Positions 52,234-59,789 of a stretch of DNA of 64,000 nucleotides are shown here, piece after piece. Under the pieces are notes generated by a model. That model ran no database searches. It worked only from the letters and a program-made list of their open reading frames with translations, and was not told the DNA's origin. The stretch's first letter is position 1. Every line of letters begins with the position of its first letter. The stretch is from Eupransor demetentiae (GTDB taxonomy: Bacteria > Bacillota > Bacilli > Lactobacillales > Lactobacillaceae): the NCBI RefSeq assembly GCF_963930865.1, contig NZ_CAWVOH010000002.1, positions 124,001-188,000 on the forward strand. Direction: 5' to 3'. The position numbers were made by a program, and so were the translations under genes.

Positions 52234-53000
52234 AGGTTTTGGTTGCCGGGTTTACCGGTGCAATGGGGCAAGCGGCGGTTAATTTGATTAACTCCGAAGC
52301 AGACTTTGAACTCGTTGGGCTGTACGCCCCTTCAGCAGAAGGAAAGTCCGCTGCGGACTACGACTTGCCGGCAGCACTGCCGGTTTATGGCCGTTTGGCT
52401 GAGGTTCCTGCTAACCAAGCAGTTTGGTTGGACTTTACCACGCCGGCTGTTGTTTACGAAAATATTCAATATGCTTTGAAGCATGGTTATACTCCTTTGG
52501 TTGGTACGAGTGGTTTGAAGGACGATGAGATTACTAATTTACAACAGCTGGCCCATCAACACCAGCGTGGTGGCCTAATTGTACCTAATTTTGGCTTATC
52601 TGCCGTTTTGCTAATGAAGTTTGCTCGTGAAGCCGCACAATATTTACCCGATGTCGAAATCATCGAAATGCACCATGAAGACAAGAAGGATGCCCCTTCT
52701 GGAACCGCTTTGGCAACGGCTAAGTTGATCGATGAAGTCCGTCCTCGTCATGAACAAAGTCCATCGGTTGAAAATCTTCCAGGCGTTCGTGGTGGTGATT
52801 ATCATGGCATCCGTGTCCATGCAGTCCGGTTGCCTGGCTACCTGGCCCATGAAGAAGTTTTGTTTGGTGGGCCCGGGGAAGCCCTCAGTATCCGCCAAGA
52901 CAGTTTTGATCGTGCTTCCTTTATGCAAGGCATCAAAGTTGCCCTAGAAAAAATTGGACAAGTTGACGAATTATTGCTAGGATTAGAACAAGTTTTATAA
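52227..53000 (+). CDS. dapB: 4-hydroxy-tetrahydrodipicolinate reductase
   Basis: 257-residue NAD(P)H enzyme. The nucleotide loop GFTGAMGQAA is at the N-terminus and the catalytic segment EIIEMHHEDKKDAPSGTA near residue 150. It overlaps dapA by seven bases; a GGAGGAG ribosome site for asd lies 25 bases beyond its stop. Confidence 0.95.
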   Translation: MVKVLVAGFTGAMGQAAVNLINSEADFELVGLYAPSAEGKSAADYDLPAALPVYGRLAEVPANQAVWLDFTTPAVVYENIQYALKHGYTPLVGTSGLKDDEITNLQQLAHQHQRGGLIVPNFGLSAVLLMKFAREAAQYLPDVEIIEMHHEDKKDAPSGTALATAKLIDEVRPRHEQSPSVENLPGVRGGDYHGIRVHAVRLPGYLAHEEVLFGGPGEALSIRQDSFDRASFMQGIKVALEKIGQVDELLLGLEQVL

Positions 53001-53040
53001 GAAAAAAATGAAAAAAGATTAATACAGGAGGAGAAGAGTA

Positions 53041-54099
53041 ATGCGTGAATACAATGTGGCGGTGTTGGGAGCGACCGGTGCCGTTGGCCATCGTTTGGTC
53101 GAACAATTGGAGTTGTCCGATATTCCGGTAAAGTCCTTGAAATTACTGGCATCGCCTCGTTCTGCTGGCGAAAAGCTCTTCTTCAAGGGTGAAGAAATTA
53201 CGGTTGAAGTGGCTGAAGCGGATAGCTTCGAAGGCATTGATTTGGTTCTTGCCTCAGCCGGTGGTTCCGTTTCAAAGAAGTTTTTGCCCGAAGCTGTAAA
53301 GCGCGGCGCTGTCTGTGTTGATAATACTTCGGCTTTCCGTATGGATCCCGAAGTGCCTTTGGTTGTGCCCGAAGTGAATGCCGACCAATTGCAAAACCAT
53401 AAGGGAATCATCGCCAATCCGAACTGTTCAACCATTCAAATGGTCGTTGCTTTGGAACCAATCCGCGAAAAGTTTGGTTTGAATCGCATCGTCGTTTCAA
53501 CTTATCAAGCGGCTTCGGGGGCTGGTCAAACGGCCTTGAACGAATTTTATCAAGAAGCTCAAGACTACCTTGCTGGGGAAGAAATGCAATCGAACATTTA
53601 CCCAACTGCTAGCGACAAGAAGCACTACCCTTTGGCCTTTAACCTTTTGCCTCAGATTGATGTATTTGAAGAAGATGGTTATACGCACGAAGAATGGAAG
53701 ATGATTCACGAAACCAAGAAGATCATGTTGGATGACATGGATGCGTCGGAGTTGAAGGTTACGGCTACTTGTGTGCGTGTTCCGGTTGCTATCGGGCACG
53801 GTGAATCAGTTTACTTCGAAATCAACGACGATAAGGCCACGGTTCATGACTTGCAGGCTGCTTTGACGAAGGCGCCTGGTGTTGTCTTGCAAGATAGCCC
53901 AAGCAAGCAAGTTTATCCTCAACCAATCGAAGCTGAAGGTAAGCGCGATACCTTTGTCGGTCGTGTTCGCGCCGATTCTGAAAATCCAGGAGCTTTCCAT
54001 TTGTGGGTTGTTTCGGACAACTTGCTGAAGGGTGCTGCTTGGAATACCGTTCAGATTGCCGAAGAATTAGTAAAGCGCGACTTGGTTCGTGTACCTTAA
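53041..54099 (+). CDS. asd: Aspartate-semialdehyde dehydrogenase
   Basis: Supplies aspartate semialdehyde to dapA and to homoserine/methionine synthesis. The 352-residue protein has GATGAVGHRLVEQL, the catalytic Cys129 in NPNCSTIQM and YQAASGAGQTA. It is the last gene of the lysine operon. No aspartokinase or N-acetyl-DAP aminotransferase gene is present in this operon. Confidence 0.95.
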   Translation: MREYNVAVLGATGAVGHRLVEQLELSDIPVKSLKLLASPRSAGEKLFFKGEEITVEVAEADSFEGIDLVLASAGGSVSKKFLPEAVKRGAVCVDNTSAFRMDPEVPLVVPEVNADQLQNHKGIIANPNCSTIQMVVALEPIREKFGLNRIVVSTYQAASGAGQTALNEFYQEAQDYLAGEEMQSNIYPTASDKKHYPLAFNLLPQIDVFEEDGYTHEEWKMIHETKKIMLDDMDASELKVTATCVRVPVAIGHGESVYFEINDDKATVHDLQAALTKAPGVVLQDSPSKQVYPQPIEAEGKRDTFVGRVRADSENPGAFHLWVVSDNLLKGAAWNTVQIAEELVKRDLVRVP

Positions 54100-54101
54100 A
54101 A

Positions 54102-54137
54102 ATAAAAAGGGAAGTCTTAGGACTTTCCTTTTTATTT
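54102..54137 (+). terminator. Terminator of the lysine operon
   Basis: AAAAAGGGAAGTC pairs with GGACTTTCCTTTTT around TTA, with one bulge, followed by T's. Confidence 0.85.
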
Positions 54138-54157
54138 GGTTTTTCATGGCTGTTATT

Positions 54158-54221
54158 TATGCCAATTTGGAGACCCGAGGACGATAAATTGGCGACATAA
54201 CAACGTTTAGAGCTTGGCATA
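54158..54221. repeat. 64-bp element e1 (TATGCC ... GGCATA)
   Basis: Starts TATGCCAA and ends TTGGCATA, inverted ends of eight bases; exactly 64 bases long. Two further elements of identical length and ends (54566-54629 and 54930-54993) lie on the far sides of the two toxin-antitoxin loci. Interiors differ. Confidence 0.75.
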
Positions 54222-54261
54222 GTTATCAGTCGGATTGCTTCGCGACTTATGGTGATTATGC

Positions 54262-54337
54262 TATAATACAGTTACAAGGTTTGTAAGAGGTTTTCACCTC
54301 CTTTAAACTCATCGCTGCCGGGCGATGAGTTTTTTTT
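54262..54337 (+). ncRNA. Antitoxin RNA (RNAII) of Fst-type locus 1
   Basis: Extended -10 TGCTATAAT (54259-54267) should start an RNA near 54274 that ends at a terminator ACTCATCG/CGATGAGT (54307-54330) with T-run. It contains CACCTCCTT, complementary to the toxin ribosome site AAGGAGGTG, and its terminator loop CTGCCGGG is complementary to the loop of the toxin RNA terminator. This matches the RNAI/RNAII arrangement of the Fst (par) systems. Confidence 0.8.
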
Positions 54338-54341
54338 ATAG

Positions 54342-54375
54342 AAAAACACCCCATCTGCCGGGATGAGGTGCTTGT
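54342..54375 (-). terminator. Toxin RNA terminator, locus 1
   Basis: On the minus strand GCACCTCATC... pairs with GATGGGGTG around CCGGCA, then T's. Its loop is complementary to that of RNAII. Confidence 0.82.
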
Positions 54376-54377
54376 GA

Positions 54378-54488
54378 TCAATCATCATGATGATCGAACC
54401 ATTTCTGCAGGAAGAACAGAACTACGGTTGTTAAAACAGCCGATAGCACTGGTTGAACAACTTGCAGAACGAAGGCTATAAGAGGCAT
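54378..54488 (-). CDS. Fst-family type I toxin, 36 aa
   Basis: MPLIAFVLQVVQPVLSAV followed by a hydrophobic helix to LFFLQKW and the charged tail FDHHDD. The single membrane helix with Trp and a charged end is the Fst/Ldr toxin pattern. AAGGAGG lies eight bases before ATG 54488. The transcript begins about 54523 (TACAAT 54530-54535, minus strand) with a perfect 5' hairpin GGGCACT/AGTGCCC (54506-54523). Translation is probably blocked by RNAII. Confidence 0.8.
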   Translation of the reverse strand: MPLIAFVLQVVQPVLSAVLTTVVLFFLQKWFDHHDD

Positions 54489-54565
54489 TAAGTTCACCTC
54501 CTTCCGGGCACTCAGTAGTGCCCGAAAGTATTGTATAAAATATTCGTGAAATGACCTGTGTGAGT

Positions 54566-54629
54566 TATGCCGTATTTAAGGATTAAATTGCTGAGAAGAC
54601 TATTAAACCAAGCCTTACAGCGTGGCATA
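54566..54629. repeat. 64-bp element e2 (TATGCC ... GGCATA)
   Basis: Same length and ends as e1 and e3, lying between toxin-antitoxin loci 1 and 2. The interior has AAGG/CCTT that may extend the stem. Confidence 0.75.
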
Positions 54630-54669
54630 GTTGGTTCTGGTGCAAGTGGTGAACTTGCTTGGAAACTGT

Positions 54670-54741
54670 TACAATTTAAGCATAAAGACAGGGGAAAGTT
54701 ACACTTTCCTTCCGGCACCGCCTGCCAGCGGTGCTTTTTTA
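54670..54741 (+). ncRNA. Antitoxin RNA (RNAII) of Fst-type locus 2
   Basis: TACAAT (54670-54675) precedes a short RNA ending at GCACCGC/GCGGTGC (54715-54734) with loop CTGCCA and T-run. It contains ACTTTCCT, complementary to AGGAAAGT at the toxin-2 ribosome site, and its loop is complementary to the toxin-RNA terminator loop. Confidence 0.7.
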
Positions 54742-54749
54742 ATACAAAA

Positions 54750-54899
54750 AAAGCCTCGTTCTGCCAAACGAGACTTTCCCGGTTTAACTGTCGTCGGGGA
54801 TTAAACCTTGCGCGCTTTATCAGACGCACAATAAAGACGGGGGATAGCTATGGAGTAAACTTTCCTCCTGGACACATGTCGTGCCCACAAAATATTGTA
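54750..54899 (-). pseudogene. Fst-type locus 2 toxin transcript, toxin ORF apparently lost
   Basis: The minus-strand unit keeps a TACAAT -10 (54894-54899), a 5' hairpin (54870-54886, GGGCAC ... GTGTCC), a ribosome site AGGAGGAAAG and a terminator CTCGTT/AACGAG with loop matching RNAII. But no ATG, GTG or TTG follows the ribosome site at a useful distance and no hydrophobic ORF is found in any frame. It looks like a toxin gene inactivated while the RNA architecture remained. Confidence 0.65.
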
Positions 54900-54929
54900 C
54901 AGTAAATCACTAATTTGCTTTGTACCAGT

Positions 54930-54993
54930 TATGCCGAGTTTGAGGGGACTTTTCCTTCAAAAAGGCCTATTCATGGGCTGGATACTTGGCATA
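54930..54993. repeat. 64-bp element e3 (TATGCC ... GGCATA)
   Basis: Third copy. Ends extend to a 12-base inverted repeat with one mismatch (ACCAGTTATGCC / GGCATAATTGGT), and inner bases GAGT/ACTT also pair. After it, ACATTC/GAATGT (55003-55025) forms a small stem. Confidence 0.75.
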
Positions 54994-55123
54994 ATTGGTA
55001 AAAACATTCCTTAATAAAGAATGTTCGAGGCAAAGTGACTTCTTTGCACTTTATTGAAGCCATTAAGACGCACGTTAGGATATAATGAACTAACGATTTG
55101 TTTACTTTAAGGAGTTTTAAAAT

Positions 55124-56080
55124 ATGAATATCGCAATTTTGATGGCGCTTTTGCCAGCCATCTTTTGGGGGTCGGTTGGACTTGTTTCAGCCAAAATGGG
55201 CGGTACCCCAGCTCAACAAACGATTGGAATTTCCTTTGGAACCATGATTTTTGGAATGATCGTGATGTTTGGTTATGCCATTCCACACGGCTTCTATTTG
55301 GGACCTGAAATCTGGGTTACTGGATTTTTCTCTGGTTTATTTTGGGTTATCGGAATATCAGCTCTTTTCATGCTCTTCCAGCGGATGGGAGTTTCCCTTG
55401 GCGTGCCATTATCAACTGGTGGTCAAGTTGTCATGAACGCCCTTTTAGCCGCTACTTTGCTTGGCGAATGGACCAACCTGACAATGTGGTTGGTCGGTTT
55501 ATTTTCAATTTTGCTGGTAGTAGCCGGGGTTGTCTTGATTTCACGACCTGAAAAAGATGAAAATGCGACAGAAAAACAAGAAAGCCGCATCGATTCGAAG
55601 TCGATTCTATACCTGCTACTTGCAGTGGGTGGTTTCGTTCTTTACTTCATCTTGCCGAACTATCTAGCAAAATTGGGTTACATTTCAAACTCGGTTAAGA
55701 CGGCTGGGGACGGCCTAAACTTCACTTTGGCTATTCTCGGGCCACAATCAATTGGCCAAGTAATCGGCGCAATTTTGATTACGGTCTTCGTCTTCCGTGA
55801 AGGGAAAACGATGTTCGCCAAACCATCATGGCGAAATTTGTTAACGGGTCTTTTCCAGGCCTTGGGAAACCTCTTCATGTTCCTATCCGCTGCCAATCCA
55901 GCCGTTGGGCAAACAATTGCCACGACGCTTTCGCAGCTCAATATCATCGTTGGAACCTTTGGCGGAATTTACCTTCTAAACGAGAAGAAGAGTCCTCGTC
56001 AAATGAAAGCCATCATTGCCGGGACGATCTTAGTTGTCGTAGGTGCCATTATTATTGGAAACATTCATGCTTTTGCTTAA
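55124..56080 (+). CDS. glcU: GRP-family glucose/ribose uptake protein
   Basis: 318 residues with ten helices of the glucose/ribose porter family (GlcU/RbsU). The opening MALLPAIFWGSVGLVSAKMGG, MGVSLGVPLSTGGQ in the middle and ANPAVGQTIATTLSQLN near the C-terminus are typical. It imports glucose or a similar sugar by H+ symport. Promoter TATAAT near 55081; AAGGAG precedes ATG. Confidence 0.9.
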   Translation: MNIAILMALLPAIFWGSVGLVSAKMGGTPAQQTIGISFGTMIFGMIVMFGYAIPHGFYLGPEIWVTGFFSGLFWVIGISALFMLFQRMGVSLGVPLSTGGQVVMNALLAATLLGEWTNLTMWLVGLFSILLVVAGVVLISRPEKDENATEKQESRIDSKSILYLLLAVGGFVLYFILPNYLAKLGYISNSVKTAGDGLNFTLAILGPQSIGQVIGAILITVFVFREGKTMFAKPSWRNLLTGLFQALGNLFMFLSAANPAVGQTIATTLSQLNIIVGTFGGIYLLNEKKSPRQMKAIIAGTILVVVGAIIIGNIHAFA

Positions 56081-56082
56081 AT

Positions 56083-56118
56083 AAAAAACATCTCACTAGT
56101 TAGTGGGATGTTTTTTAA
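56083..56118. terminator. Terminator, glcU / toxin gene
   Basis: AAAAAACATCTCACTA and TAGTGGGATGTTTTTT form a stem between convergent genes. Confidence 0.88.
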
Positions 56119-56375
56119 TAGATGTCACGTCGATGACCGATTGCAATGACTTCAACGATTACTTCTTGATCTTTGATGATGGCTAGGATGCGGTATGAAC
56201 CGACTCTATAGCGCCATTCGCCACCATGATTGGCTGACAGTGCTTTACCGTGTAAACGGGGATTGTCAGTTTTATCAACGTTATGAGCGAGCCATTGCCA
56301 AATTGTACTTTGAGTGAACTTGTCGAGCTTTTTGAGTTGTTTTAATGCTTGCTTAGTGAAAAGAACTCGGTACAT
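56115..56375 (-). CDS. RelE/ParE-superfamily toxin
   Basis: 86 residues with the RelE fold pattern: YRVLFTKQALKQLKKLDKF, then GEWRYRVGSYRILAII and a C-terminal GHRRDIY. Such toxins cleave mRNA on the ribosome. ATG overlaps the antitoxin stop by one base (TAATG), the usual coupling in relBE-type operons. Confidence 0.9.
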   Translation of the reverse strand: MYRVLFTKQALKQLKKLDKFTQSTIWQWLAHNVDKTDNPRLHGKALSANHGGEWRYRVGSYRILAIIKDQEVIVEVIAIGHRRDIY

Positions 56376-56590
56376 TATAGACCCAACTCGTCATGGACTT
56401 CGTCCATTGAGAATCGTGTGCCATCGTCAGTGGCGATGGCTTCTCGCAATTCTTTTAAATCATATTCATCCTCGATTTTTCCAAGCATCGCCTGTCGAGC
56501 AAAATCAGAAATGGACAAATTGTGAATTTGAGCGAATTTCTTAATCAGTTCAGAATCATGGTCATCGATTCGTAATGTCATGGTTGCCAT
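56375..56590 (-). CDS. RelB/DUF6290-like antitoxin
   Basis: 71 residues: a ribbon-helix-helix N-terminus (MATMTLRIDDHDSELIKKFAQIHNLSISDFARQAML) and an acidic tail that would bind the toxin (DEYDLKELREAIATDD). The longer upstream frame is rejected because ATG 56590 follows an AGGAGGTGG site that sits between it and the operator palindrome. Confidence 0.88.
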   Translation of the reverse strand: MATMTLRIDDHDSELIKKFAQIHNLSISDFARQAMLGKIEDEYDLKELREAIATDDGTRFSMDEVHDELGL

Positions 56591-56602
56591 ATGACCACCT
56601 CC

Positions 56603-56619
56603 TGAATACATTGTATTCA
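56603..56619. promoter_or_regulatory. Operator palindrome of the relBE-type pair
   Basis: TGAATACA-T-TGTATTCA, a perfect inverted repeat immediately before the antitoxin ribosome site. Likely bound by the antitoxin or the complex. Confidence 0.75.
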
Positions 56620-56683
56620 AATTGCAAATTAAAAGCAACAACTCAACATGTTCATCTAATAGTACGTAACGTATTAAAAAACA

Positions 56684-56717
56684 CCACAAAAAAACTGCCA
56701 ATCGGCAGTTTTTTTCT
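56684..56717. terminator. Terminator of the lysozyme gene
   Basis: AAAAACTGCC and GGCAGTTTTTTT pair around AATC. Confidence 0.9.
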
Positions 56718-58309
56718 TACTGATTAAACAATGAACTGTTATGAACTTCGGAGATGTCGAAGTTACCCTTAACACCGTTGAACTTTCCTTCTTGCGTCCA
56801 TTGCCACATACCGTACTTTTCGTTGTTTTGTGCTGAATCGGCATTGTAATTAGCCATCCAAACATGATCGTTACCGATATAGTCGGTGTTCAAGCCAGAA
56901 GTCTTGGCATAGTTGGAGTATGTGTAAAGAACATTGTTGTTGTAGCCGTTGGCCTTCATTGTATTGTTGAAAGCAATCGAGTTGGCCGTAACGTTGGCTG
57001 TCTTAGTTGAAGAATCTTCCAAGTCGTTTGCCATCAAAGTGTTACCAGGCAGGTTCAAGTTCTTGGCATAACCTGCATAGTAATTGGCTTCCTGAACGGC
57101 CGAAGCTTGGTCGGTATACCATGAATAATGGTAGGTACCCACTTGCAAACCAGCGGCTTGTGCATTGGCAATTTGTTGAGCAGCATAAGGGTTCTTGTAG
57201 CTGGATGATTCGGTCAATTTAACGATGACCTGGGTTACACCCTGGGCCTTCATTTTTTGGAAATCAGCAACCGAAGGGATTCCGTTGTTTGATGAAATAT
57301 CCACCACGTTTGATGCCGGTGTTCCTTGCTGGCGGAAGGCAGTGCTTGTTGAAACGGATTCGCTAGCGATTGCAGCAGTTTGGGAAGCTGATGTTGACTG
57401 GGCCAAACTAGCGGCTGCTGACTGAGAGGCCGCAGCAGATTCTGAAGCGGCAGTGCTTTGGGTTGTTGAAGTTGAAGCAGTGCCATTGCGCAAGTAATCG
57501 AAGTCGTACTTATGTGGATCAGTTGGCGTCAAAGCTGCTGACTGGCTCGTCCCTTCTGAAGGATTTTCACTTGCAGGGGCGGTAGACTGACTAGCAGGAG
57601 CAACGGAAGTTGACAGACTTGCTGGGGCTGCAGAAGTTGACTGGTTTACAACTGGTAGGTTGGCCATTGACTGACTGGTCGAAACTGAAAAGGCCTGCGA
57701 TACAGAATCAGCTTCAGACATTGAGTTAGCTTGTGATTCTGATGATGCCTGAGAAGCATTATTAGTGCTTACTTCTGATAGTTGTTGGTGACCATCGGCA
57801 ATGGGGTTTGTACCGTTAGTAGCTGGATTAAATGGCTGTTGGGCCGCTTGGCTAGCTGCCTGAGTTGGCAAAACAACCATGGTGTCATCGCTGTTGCCCT
57901 GACTAGCAGGAACTTGACCATAGTTGGCCAAATATGCCTGGCCCAATTGACCTTGTTGGCTCAATGAAAAACCAGCAAAAATCAGGTTGGGGTTTGAAAT
58001 GCCATATGTAGAAGCCAATTCTGCCGCGGTCGTTTGGTAAGCCTTGGCGATACTGTTAAGCGTGTCACCCTTTTGCACGACATAGTTGGGGCGGTCCTCA
58101 ACCTTGCCTTGTTCCTTGATATGGGCTTTAACTTGGCAATCAGTGTTGGCCTTCCATTGGCTCTGGTGGACACTGGTGTTATTGTCGGCTGCAGCCATTG
58201 GCATTGCTGACATAGCGGCTGGTGCGATAGCCATTCCCGCCGTTAACATTGAACCAGCTTTTAAGAATTTAGATGCGCCTTTGGGCGCTTGGTTAGCGTT
58301 ATGTTGCAT
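56717..58309 (-). CDS. Secreted LysM-GH25 lysozyme (cell-wall hydrolase)
   Basis: 530 residues: signal peptide (about 1-42, ending AAAD), LysM domain YVVQKGDTLNSIAKAYQ (about residues 77-120), a long Ser/Ala/Gln-rich linker (about 145-330) and a GH25 muramidase domain (VVDISSNNGIPSVADFQ to end) with NDLEDSS catalytic acidic residues and MWQWTQEG. It cleaves peptidoglycan. A WalR-type direct repeat lies upstream, as expected for an autolysin. Confidence 0.93.
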   Translation of the reverse strand: MQHNANQAPKGASKFLKAGSMLTAGMAIAPAAMSAMPMAAADNNTSVHQSQWKANTDCQVKAHIKEQGKVEDRPNYVVQKGDTLNSIAKAYQTTAAELASTYGISNPNLIFAGFSLSQQGQLGQAYLANYGQVPASQGNSDDTMVVLPTQAASQAAQQPFNPATNGTNPIADGHQQLSEVSTNNASQASSESQANSMSEADSVSQAFSVSTSQSMANLPVVNQSTSAAPASLSTSVAPASQSTAPASENPSEGTSQSAALTPTDPHKYDFDYLRNGTASTSTTQSTAASESAAASQSAAASLAQSTSASQTAAIASESVSTSTAFRQQGTPASNVVDISSNNGIPSVADFQKMKAQGVTQVIVKLTESSSYKNPYAAQQIANAQAAGLQVGTYHYSWYTDQASAVQEANYYAGYAKNLNLPGNTLMANDLEDSSTKTANVTANSIAFNNTMKANGYNNNVLYTYSNYAKTSGLNTDYIGNDHVWMANYNADSAQNNEKYGMWQWTQEGKFNGVKGNFDISEVHNSSLFNQ

Positions 58310-58365
58310 AAGAAACTCCCGTGAATCTTTAGAAAATCATATATTCTTTATAAATTCTTTACCTT

Positions 58366-58382
58366 TGTAACATAAGTGTAAC
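58366..58382. promoter_or_regulatory. WalR-type site upstream of the lysozyme gene
   Basis: TGTAAC-N5-TGTAAC, a perfect match to the WalR/VicR consensus TGTWAH-N5-TGTWAH, about 57 bases upstream of the lysozyme start codon. Confidence 0.75.
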
Positions 58383-58546
58383 ATTTATTTGGAAAAAGGT
58401 GCAGTACTAATCGCATCTTTTTGTTCAACATTTATCGAAGTTTTGAAAAATGTCTAGACCACGATGTTAGTAAAACTCACCAAAATCTCATTTTGCTCCA
58501 CTTTCGCTGCTAATATCGAGGCAACAAAGAAAGAAGGAGCAAGCAG

Positions 58547-59725
58547 ATGGATAGTGGAAGTATCGCTTTTGTATTGATTTCAGCATTGCTGGTTTGGATT
58601 ATGACCCCCGGGCTAGGATTGTTTTATGCAGGGTTGGGCCGCCAAGAAAATCGGCAGCACACCATCATCGTTTCCCTTCTGTTAGTCGGGGTAACGGCAG
58701 TCGTTTGGGTCCTAATTGGCTACAGCCTCGCCTTCGGTGGTGTGGGTAAGTATTTGGCCTTGAACAACTTATCCTTTGACAGATCGACACGAGGACTGAA
58801 AATTCCGGATGGGCTTTTTGCTTTATTCCAAGGGATGTTTCCGATTATTACCGTCGCCATCATCACGGGCTCAATCATCGGGCGTATGCGGATTAAGGCC
58901 ATGCTCGTCTTTCTATCGCTGTGGATTATTGTGGTTTATTCACCGCTTGCCCACATGGTTTGGGATAACGGCTTTTTGGCAAAGCTAGGCGCAATTGACT
59001 TTGCCGGTGGCACGGTTGTTCACATTTCTTCCGGATTAACCGGTTTGATTTTAGCTTTGATTCTTGGCAAGCGAAACCCAGGCGAAGAAGGAAAAATCGA
59101 TTCGCGCTACGTTTTGCTAGGAGGCATCTTCCTCTGGTTGGGTTGGTTCGGTTTCAACGCCGGTTCAGCCTTAGCAGCCAATGGCCAAGCGATTTTGGCC
59201 TTTGCTAACACTTGGGCAGCTTCAGCCATCGCACTTTTGACCTATGCAGCCGTTGCTTACCAGCGGCAGGGCAAGCTTTCCATTGCTGATTTGATGACCG
59301 GGGCCTTAACCGGTTTAGTGGTCATTACGCCAGCTGCCGGTTTTGTGCAAATCTGGGCAGCGCTCCTTATGGGAGCTATTGTGGGGCCAGTTGGCTACTG
59401 GAGTATTACTGCCTTGAAGGCCTTCTTTGGTTACGACGACACTTTAGATGCTTTCGGGATTCATGGAATTGGCGGAATTCTGGGTGCCCTCTTAACGGGT
59501 GTTTTCGCTGATCCTAAGCTTGCTGGAAGTGCCGGTTTGATAAGTGGACACTGGGATTTGCTGGCTAAGCAGGCCTTGGCTGTGCTGGTCACTGTGGTAC
59601 TTGTTACGGTTGGGTCAATTATTCTGGCTGGCTTAACGCGAATCATCATTGGCCCACTACGCGTCGATGCGCGAAATGAACTGCGTGGCTTTGATTTTCG
59701 TTTACACATTTTAATAGAAGAATAA
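58547..59725 (+). CDS. amtB: Ammonium transporter
   Basis: 392 residues, eleven helices; MTPGLGLFYAGLGRQEN at the start, DFAGGTVVHISSGLTGL in the middle and FGIHGIGGILGALLTG near the end are Amt signatures. It conducts NH3/NH4+ inward. No glnK (PII) gene follows it, unlike many amtB loci. AGAAGGAG precedes ATG 58547. Confidence 0.95.
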   Translation: MDSGSIAFVLISALLVWIMTPGLGLFYAGLGRQENRQHTIIVSLLLVGVTAVVWVLIGYSLAFGGVGKYLALNNLSFDRSTRGLKIPDGLFALFQGMFPIITVAIITGSIIGRMRIKAMLVFLSLWIIVVYSPLAHMVWDNGFLAKLGAIDFAGGTVVHISSGLTGLILALILGKRNPGEEGKIDSRYVLLGGIFLWLGWFGFNAGSALAANGQAILAFANTWAASAIALLTYAAVAYQRQGKLSIADLMTGALTGLVVITPAAGFVQIWAALLMGAIVGPVGYWSITALKAFFGYDDTLDAFGIHGIGGILGALLTGVFADPKLAGSAGLISGHWDLLAKQALAVLVTVVLVTVGSIILAGLTRIIIGPLRVDARNELRGFDFRLHILIEE

Positions 59726-59789
59726 GTAGCTTGTTTATACCGGACGCCTTTGTTAATATAGACAAAATTTGACGGGCGGGAAATGTTGA

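Noticed and set aside
54512..54905. Open frames of 105 and 112 codons on both strands over the second toxin-antitoxin locus
   Set aside because: They run through promoter, hairpins and terminators of the RNA locus, have no ribosome sites and resemble no protein.
56880..57075. TTGGCATA motifs resembling the right end of the 64-bp elements
   Set aside because: They lie inside the lysozyme coding region (Ala-Lys-Thr / Tyr-Ala-Lys codons), without a matching TATGCC 64 bases away.
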